64,000 nucleotides of DNA from Phlyctochytrium arcticum. Taxonomy: Eukaryota; Chytridiomycota; Chytridiomycetes; Chytridiales; Chytridiaceae. A program made the position numbers and the translations under genes. Within the stretch, counting starts at the first letter, position 1, and each line of letters opens with the position of its first letter. The stretch lies in contig JAHLKI010000037.1 in assembly GCA_025602905.1 (NCBI GenBank), forward strand, positions 177,430 to 241,429, written 5' to 3'. The notes beneath the pieces were generated by a model. The model saw only the letters and a program-made list of their open reading frames with translations, was not told the origin of the DNA and made no database searches. Of the stretch, positions 59,815 to 64,000 are shown one piece after another.

Positions 59815-62306
59815 CTACACAAACTTTGCTAGTTTTTTTACCACACCAGTATATCCCGAAAAACTAGCCTCATCTTCCAAGAAATCTCTTTTCAAACCAA
59901 AAGTAGGCGTCGCCCCGTCTTTTTCTATTCTTTCAATAAGTAAATCAAAGATAAATGTGCGTTTTGTTCGATTTGCAGCATCGTATTCTTTGCAACACTT
60001 ATCCTTTCCACCTTTTGCTGGATTATTGCAAGATTTACAAATATGCTGTCGTTCAACCTGATACCCTAAACTCTTAAACGTCGAATGGTCGTTATCGTCC
60101 CACGAATATTTGATTCCCGGATGATTAAATTTCATGTATCGCATAAAGGACTTTTTGACGTCTTCAATATGAATTTTAATTCTTTTGTCTCCTGGTAAAA
60201 CCTTTTTCTTTACGACAAACGATGCTGTTGTAGAAGAGTTCTCTTCTGCTGGCGCTGTTAAAAATCTATGTAACCAGTTAGTGGCTTTACGTGCGATCTC
60301 CTGATTGTCTTTGAAATAGACAGGGGCAAAATCCCAGAAACTCCTCCCTTTGTTATCTTCTCGCATCGTATGATACATCTTGAGTGCTTTGTTGATCAGA
60401 TTGGGCAACTCATTCTGGATAACTGCGTCTTCAATACTGGTGTCCTTTTCTACTACCAAGTTTTCAAACACCAGAATTGGGATACGATTTGCAATTGCAC
60501 CTCGCTTGTCATCATATGGAGGAAAGATGTTTCCTGCCATCATGATCGGTGTTTTGAATGAACCTGTTAGTGCTTTTTTATGTTTCCCTGCAATGTTCAT
60601 AAAATCACCATCAATCATTGACTGAATCATCGTCGGGTCAAACACCTCTTTCATATTGTGGGGAACCTCTGGTACGAGTAAAAGTTCCTTTTCAAACATG
60701 TTATCTAGTCCAAAGATCTTTTCGGTATTTGCGGCAAGTGTTGCAATTTCTGAAATGTTAAACATAGATTTGATGATATTGAGAAGTGTTGTTTTACCAG
60801 TTCGGGATTCACCATAAAGTAACAATGCAACAGCCCATTTATCCAACTTTCCGGTATCGAAAAACAATCGTCCGATGAGTGCTACAACCACTTTGTACAC
60901 TTCAATCTTTTCTTCGCATGTGGATAATTGATGCATTAGAACTTGATCGAATAATGGCGTATAGTCGCCGCCAGTAAAATCTTGATCGATATAATGTCGT
61001 GCTGCTACCCCTTTTAATCTTTTATCTTTGTAAGTTATAAACTCGGCTTTATTCAGTAGCAATGCACCATTTCTGAATGCCAGAACATTCTTATCTTTCT
61101 TTAGCACTGGTAGGTCGCAGTCGTCATACATTTCCAAATGTTTCATAATGTCAAGACATCTCTTGGGTGCTGATAAATATATTTTATGTTTTCGTAATAC
61201 TTGATTTACCCATTCTTGATACGGCAAATGTTTCACATATGCACATGGTTTTCCTTCCAGAGGTTTATATATCCAATCATTGCTTTTCATGAGATATTCC
61301 TTTCGAGCAACACTCCAAAGTTCCGACATTAGAATATAATGAGGAGTATCCTTTTCTACCTTTGGCGGTTCTGCTTGCTGCTCGGTTTCCTCCTCTTTTT
61401 TAACAACTGTTAAAAATTTCCCTCTGCCATTACTTGGTCGACATACAAAAAACAATTGTCCGCTATGTCTTACAAGAAATGGATGATTGTTATGATGAGT
61501 ATGTTTTCGTTTACAGATGGAACAATCAAAATCACCCGTTTCCTTTAAAATAATTCGATTATATGAATCGACATTCAACACTTTGTGATTTTGATAATAT
61601 TTGGAAGATTTGAACAATTCAAAGTCGTCGCTGGCAATTGGATCATTTTCAAATACATTCTTATAGTTGTTCTGTACTTTTTCTTCATGTTGTACTTTTT
61701 TGTCAATAGCACGCGTTGAGATAATGTTTTGTTTTATCCAATTCGGTAATTGTGCGATAGATTCTTCTTCATTCTCAAATGCGTATACTCCATTTGATAA
61801 AGAACTGGGGGGGGTCATAATGAAACCTCCTTCGCCACGTAAATCAATAGCGCACAATTGATCGTCGATCGACATTACACACGTGGAGGTGGTTTTGACT
61901 AATTTGGCGAAATCGTCATCCCATTGAAAGTAATAATGAGCACCACCTGAAGGCGAAGTTGCTTTTAAAGTCTTTGGCTCACCATGTTCAAAAATCAATG
62001 TTTCCCAATCTTGAACCCCGGTACTCTTGCTATAAATGCTACCGTCTGCATTTGCATCCCTAGACACTACTTTGTTATCAATATCAAGAACAATTACTGT
62101 AGATTTTTCTCCGGTTAGGATTCCAATATTTCCTCTTCCACCTGGGAGTAACTTCATAGTTTTACTCCAATCTGACAGAGTGTACTCTTTCCATTTTCCT
62201 AACGGACGTTTCTCTTTTGGATGCGCTGGTACAGGAACAAATCCTTTCTTTGAAAGTTTGTTTTTGGCTGCCTTCAGTTGATCGAGAGTGATTCCTTCAA
62301 TTGCCA
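59815..62306 (-). CDS. Virus-type primase-polymerase/D5-like SF3 helicase
   Basis: An intronless 830-aa protein from ATG 62306 (MAIEGITLDQLKAAKNKLSK); a GTG 13 nt upstream in frame is less likely. Residues 1-180 form an archaeo-eukaryotic primase (prim-pol) domain: VIVLDIDNK (metal-binding DxD, about 72), SPSGGAHYYF (about 118) and IDLRGEGGFIMTPPSS (about 155). A Cys/His cluster CSICKRKHTHH is near 262. The D5_N-like region precedes a superfamily 3 helicase: Walker A GESRTGKTT (about 500), Walker B ELLLVPEVP (about 542) and motif C/sensor PIMMAGNIFPP with DKRGAIANRIP (about 590-605). A C-terminal Cys cluster (CKSCNN..KCC) is near 768. This fusion is the replication protein of nucleocytoplasmic large DNA viruses, virophages and related elements. 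Key residues are intact. It lies between inverted repeats, and a TTTAAAG element sits about 60 bp upstream. Confidence 0.9.
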
Positions 62307-62364
62307 TTTTGTTCTTCACAATTAAGTTGTTGTGATACAGTATGCTTATACAGAAGACTCTAAT

Positions 62365-62371
62365 CTTTAAA
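62365..62371 (-). promoter_or_regulatory. TTTAAAG element upstream of the helicase gene
   Basis: TTTAAAG on the minus strand about 60 nt before the helicase ATG. The same heptamer precedes the two other element ORFs (62683-62689 and 63560-63566) by 48 and 80 nt, so it is a candidate core promoter. In AT-rich DNA chance matches are expected. Confidence 0.35.
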
Positions 62372-62496
62372 TAGAGTTTTTTTTACATCTGAAACGTATT
62401 GACCCAAAATCATCTGATATGTTTTGCTACATCATTTTCTTGTAATAAACATCTTCTTATGATGTTATTCGAAACGTCCCGTTTTGTAGCCATGTA

Positions 62497-62654
62497 CAAA
62501 TTTGACTCGATAAAGAAACTGGGTCAGTGGGTTAGCGAATAAACACGGAATTTAAAAAGAGGTCTGGCAAAAAAAAAACAGTATTTGAAAGTGAAAAAAA
62601 AGGAGAAGGACGGTAAAAAACTAAAAGAATTTCGAAAAGTGGTGACCCAAAAAA
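62497..62654 (-). repeat. Inverted repeat, right arm, flanking the primase-helicase gene
   Basis: Partner of 59305-59461. It fills the space between the divergent helicase (start 62306) and zinc-ribbon (start 62737) genes. It carries TAGCGAATAA (62533-62542), the inverted form of the TTATTCGCTA motif also found at 59416 and 63573. Confidence 0.9.
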
Positions 62655-62682
62655 CCCAAAACCGAAACACACAAAAAAACGA

Positions 62683-62689
62683 TTTAAAG
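62683..62689 (+). promoter_or_regulatory. TTTAAAG element upstream of the zinc-ribbon gene
   Basis: TTTAAAG 48 nt before the ATG at 62737, on the coding strand. See the element at 62365 for the comparison. Confidence 0.35.
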
Positions 62690-62736
62690 AAACATGCATA
62701 GTTCAACGTATAGGTCAATCCTCAATTGTAAAAAAT

Positions 62737-63375
62737 ATGGAAATAGCAGGTGCAAATTATTATCACAGGAAATTTCGAGAGAATCTAGTGAAGGAATCTG
62801 TATATGACACATTTGAGGATGCAATTGTAGAGTTTCAGGTTCAAAATACAAGAAGAGAAAAGTATCCCACAAACTGCATATGTACCCATGATATTAATGA
62901 AATATGCGAAGTAACATCTGTCGAAAATGGTAAGAATCTGATAATTGGCAATTGTTGTATTAGACAGTTTTTTCCAGAGAAGGAACGGGAAAAAATGCTT
63001 GAGATGGTTCGTGAAAGGACGAGAAAAACTAGAAATTGCAAGATATGCAAAAAAAGATACTATAAACAGAATGCTTTGAATGAGGAACTATGCGATAATT
63101 GTCATTTGGATGTACTAAAATGTGTCAAATGTGGCGATTATTTCCCATGCAGTGATGTCAAAGAGCGAACATGGAAAACTCTGTGTTTGATCCACTGGGC
63201 GCAAAGTACAAATGTGGTATTAAAGAAAGTTCCGAAAAAATATGATCCAAAGGAAGCGCGCCGAAAAACCCGTAATTGTGCTAGCGATGGATGTAACGCA
63301 CGAATATCAAAGGAAAAGCCAGATTGGATAACATTGTGCAAAAAACATTACAAGTATCGTATCGTTAGGGATTAA
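62737..63375 (+). CDS. Cys-rich zinc-ribbon protein of viral type
   Basis: An intronless 212-aa protein, basic, with many Cys in pairs. NCICTHDINEICEVTSVENG followed by LIIGNCCIRQFF resembles a C.C.H...C module with GN.CI..F found in uncharacterised proteins of giant viruses and phages. It is followed by NCKICKKRYYKQNALNEELC (zinc ribbon), CHLDVLKCVKCGDYFPC (second ribbon) and NCASDGCNARISK with a final C..HY. Role unknown; DNA binding or transcription would be consistent. It is divergent from the helicase gene, sharing the right inverted-repeat arm as intergenic DNA. Codon use is AT-rich like the helicase. Confidence 0.75.
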   Translation: MEIAGANYYHRKFRENLVKESVYDTFEDAIVEFQVQNTRREKYPTNCICTHDINEICEVTSVENGKNLIIGNCCIRQFFPEKEREKMLEMVRERTRKTRNCKICKKRYYKQNALNEELCDNCHLDVLKCVKCGDYFPCSDVKERTWKTLCLIHWAQSTNVVLKKVPKKYDPKEARRKTRNCASDGCNARISKEKPDWITLCKKHYKYRIVRD

Positions 63376-63525
63376 GATTTTTCATCGTCATCTAATTCAA
63401 GTTTGAATGTTCCAAAGAAGAAAGAAAAGTGATATCTTTAAGGGATATAGGAAAAAAGGGGGTAATATCGATAATCCTAATGTTCTTGATAATCTCTATA
63501 TGACATGGGATATTTAGTAAAAACA

Positions 63526-63577
63526 AATAACACAAACTCTGACATAATGTCGGACTTTTTTTAAAGTTTGTGTTATT
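63526..63577 (+). repeat. Hairpin with TTATTCGCTA motif upstream of the right-edge ORF
   Basis: A 13-bp perfect stem (AATAACACAAACT with AGTTTGTGTTATT, 63526-63538 and 63565-63577) encloses a 26-nt loop that itself contains the small palindrome GACATAATGTC. The right arm runs into TTATTCGCTA (63573-63582), the motif also in both large inverted-repeat arms. It could be a terminator of the zinc-ribbon gene, a promoter part or a replication signal. Confidence 0.65.
63560..63566 (+). promoter_or_regulatory. TTTAAAG element upstream of the right-edge ORF
   Basis: TTTAAAG 80 nt before the ATG at 63646, inside the hairpin region. It is the third occurrence of this arrangement in the element. Confidence 0.3.
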
Positions 63578-63645
63578 CGCTAGACTTATCACGATACAAA
63601 AGAACAACAAGACGATCAGAATCATTGCTTCACCCCCCATTCAGA

Positions 63646-64000
63646 ATGTACCGCACGGCTCAACAAACTCCTAATCTCATCGAGGATGTGTACAAGAACT
63701 TGAAGAAAATAGACGATTCTGTTAGGGCAATTGGTGAAAGGGCTGAACCAATGAGTGAGATTATCGAAAAATGGACTCCAATTCATGAAACCGTACAGTA
63801 CATATTCGAACATTTGGATTCTATTCGCGAAATTCAAAAGTCTTTTGACCAACTTATGAAGATTCCCTTGGAGTTTGACGAAGAAGAGGAGGAGGAGGCA
63901 AGACATCTCTACAATGAAACGGAACTCCTAGTATTTGATATTGTGGCAAACATTGACTCGGTTTCACCGGACATGTTTAAAAAACCCGCCACACACTGCA
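63646..64000 (+). CDS. Element ORF open at right window edge, unrecognised
   Basis: From ATG 63646 the frame is open for 118 codons to the window end with no stop. It begins MYRTAQQTPNLIEDVYKNLK. It is helical and charged: repeated polar heptad-like stretches (KKIDDSVRAIGERAEPMSEI, HLDSIREIQKSFDQLM), a Glu run and then TELLVFDIVANIDSVSPDMF. This suggests a coiled-coil or structural protein, though no family is recognised. The opposite strand is also open (63622-63906), but the plus frame has the better start context, a TTTAAAG element upstream and continues past the edge. Confidence 0.6.
   Translation, partial: MYRTAQQTPNLIEDVYKNLKKIDDSVRAIGERAEPMSEIIEKWTPIHETVQYIFEHLDSIREIQKSFDQLMKIPLEFDEEEEEEARHLYNETELLVFDIVANIDSVSPDMFKKPATHC

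Noticed and set aside
59520..59867. 115-codon plus-strand ORF beside the helicase
   Set aside because: Phe/Leu/His-rich product expected of AT-rich DNA and overlap with the helicase 3' end.
59305..62654. Inverted repeats as ends of a simple DNA transposon
   Set aside because: No transposase in the unit and no target-site duplication outside the arms; kept as an open finding rather than called a transposon.

Overview
This window looks like nuclear DNA of a zoosporic (flagellated) fungus, most likely a chytrid. The genes have short GT..AG introns (about 50-110 bp), fungal-type coding content and a nuclear tRNA-Thr. They include flagellar proteins (CFAP57, CFAP20, a katanin p60-like 2 protein) beside fungal surface proteins of Kre9/Knh1-like type. 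Crinkler (CRN) genes, known from some chytrids and from oomycetes, occur in two clusters.

Layout. 1-1.2 kb: 5' part of an unrecognised repeated gene family, running off the left edge. 2.2-6 kb: two tandem CRN genes, one intact and one with a nonsense codon, with duplicated 3' flanks. 7.4-11.1 kb: Ras guanine nucleotide exchange factor. 11.3-12.3 kb: remnant of a PIF1-type helicase. 13.1-15.3 kb: membrane protein. 16.1-20.3 kb: CFAP57. 20.9-24.2 kb: Hrd3/SEL1L ERAD protein. 24.7-30.4 kb: decaying CRN cluster with PD-(D/E)XK-like nuclease domains. 30.8-32.4 kb: single-pass membrane protein. 33.0-33.7 kb: CFAP20. 34-34.8 kb: tetraspanin. 35.1-37.0 kb: Kre9-like surface protein. 37.4-38.4 kb: HDHD3-like HAD hydrolase. 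40.8-43.1 kb: succinate dehydrogenase flavoprotein. 43.4-44.8 kb: aldo-keto reductase. 45.3-46.9 kb: unknown protein. 47-49.4 kb: KATNAL2. 49.6-50.6 kb: TLC-domain protein. 51-51.8 kb: second surface protein. 52.1 kb: tRNA-Thr. 52.9-54.4 kb: LETM1-like mitochondrial protein. 54.6-55.6 kb: syntaxin. 56.7-58.57 kb: truncated second copy of the family seen at the left edge.

The most unusual part is 58.57-64 kb. Host homology stops within about 6 bp of a perfect 82-bp palindrome. Beyond it the DNA becomes markedly AT-rich, intron-poor and virus-like. It holds short tandem repeats, a primase-polymerase/D5-type SF3 helicase, a Cys-rich zinc-ribbon protein and an ORF open at the right edge. The helicase gene sits between two inverted repeats of about 157 bp. 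A shared 14-mer motif and a TTTAAAG element occur near gene starts. I read this as the left end of an integrated DNA-virus-like element (giant virus, virophage or Polinton grade). Hallmark capsid, packaging ATPase or polymerase genes are not in view, so the exact lineage is undecided.

Exon limits were worked out by hand from frames and splice signals. Those given as joins in the text are firm; the others are approximate.
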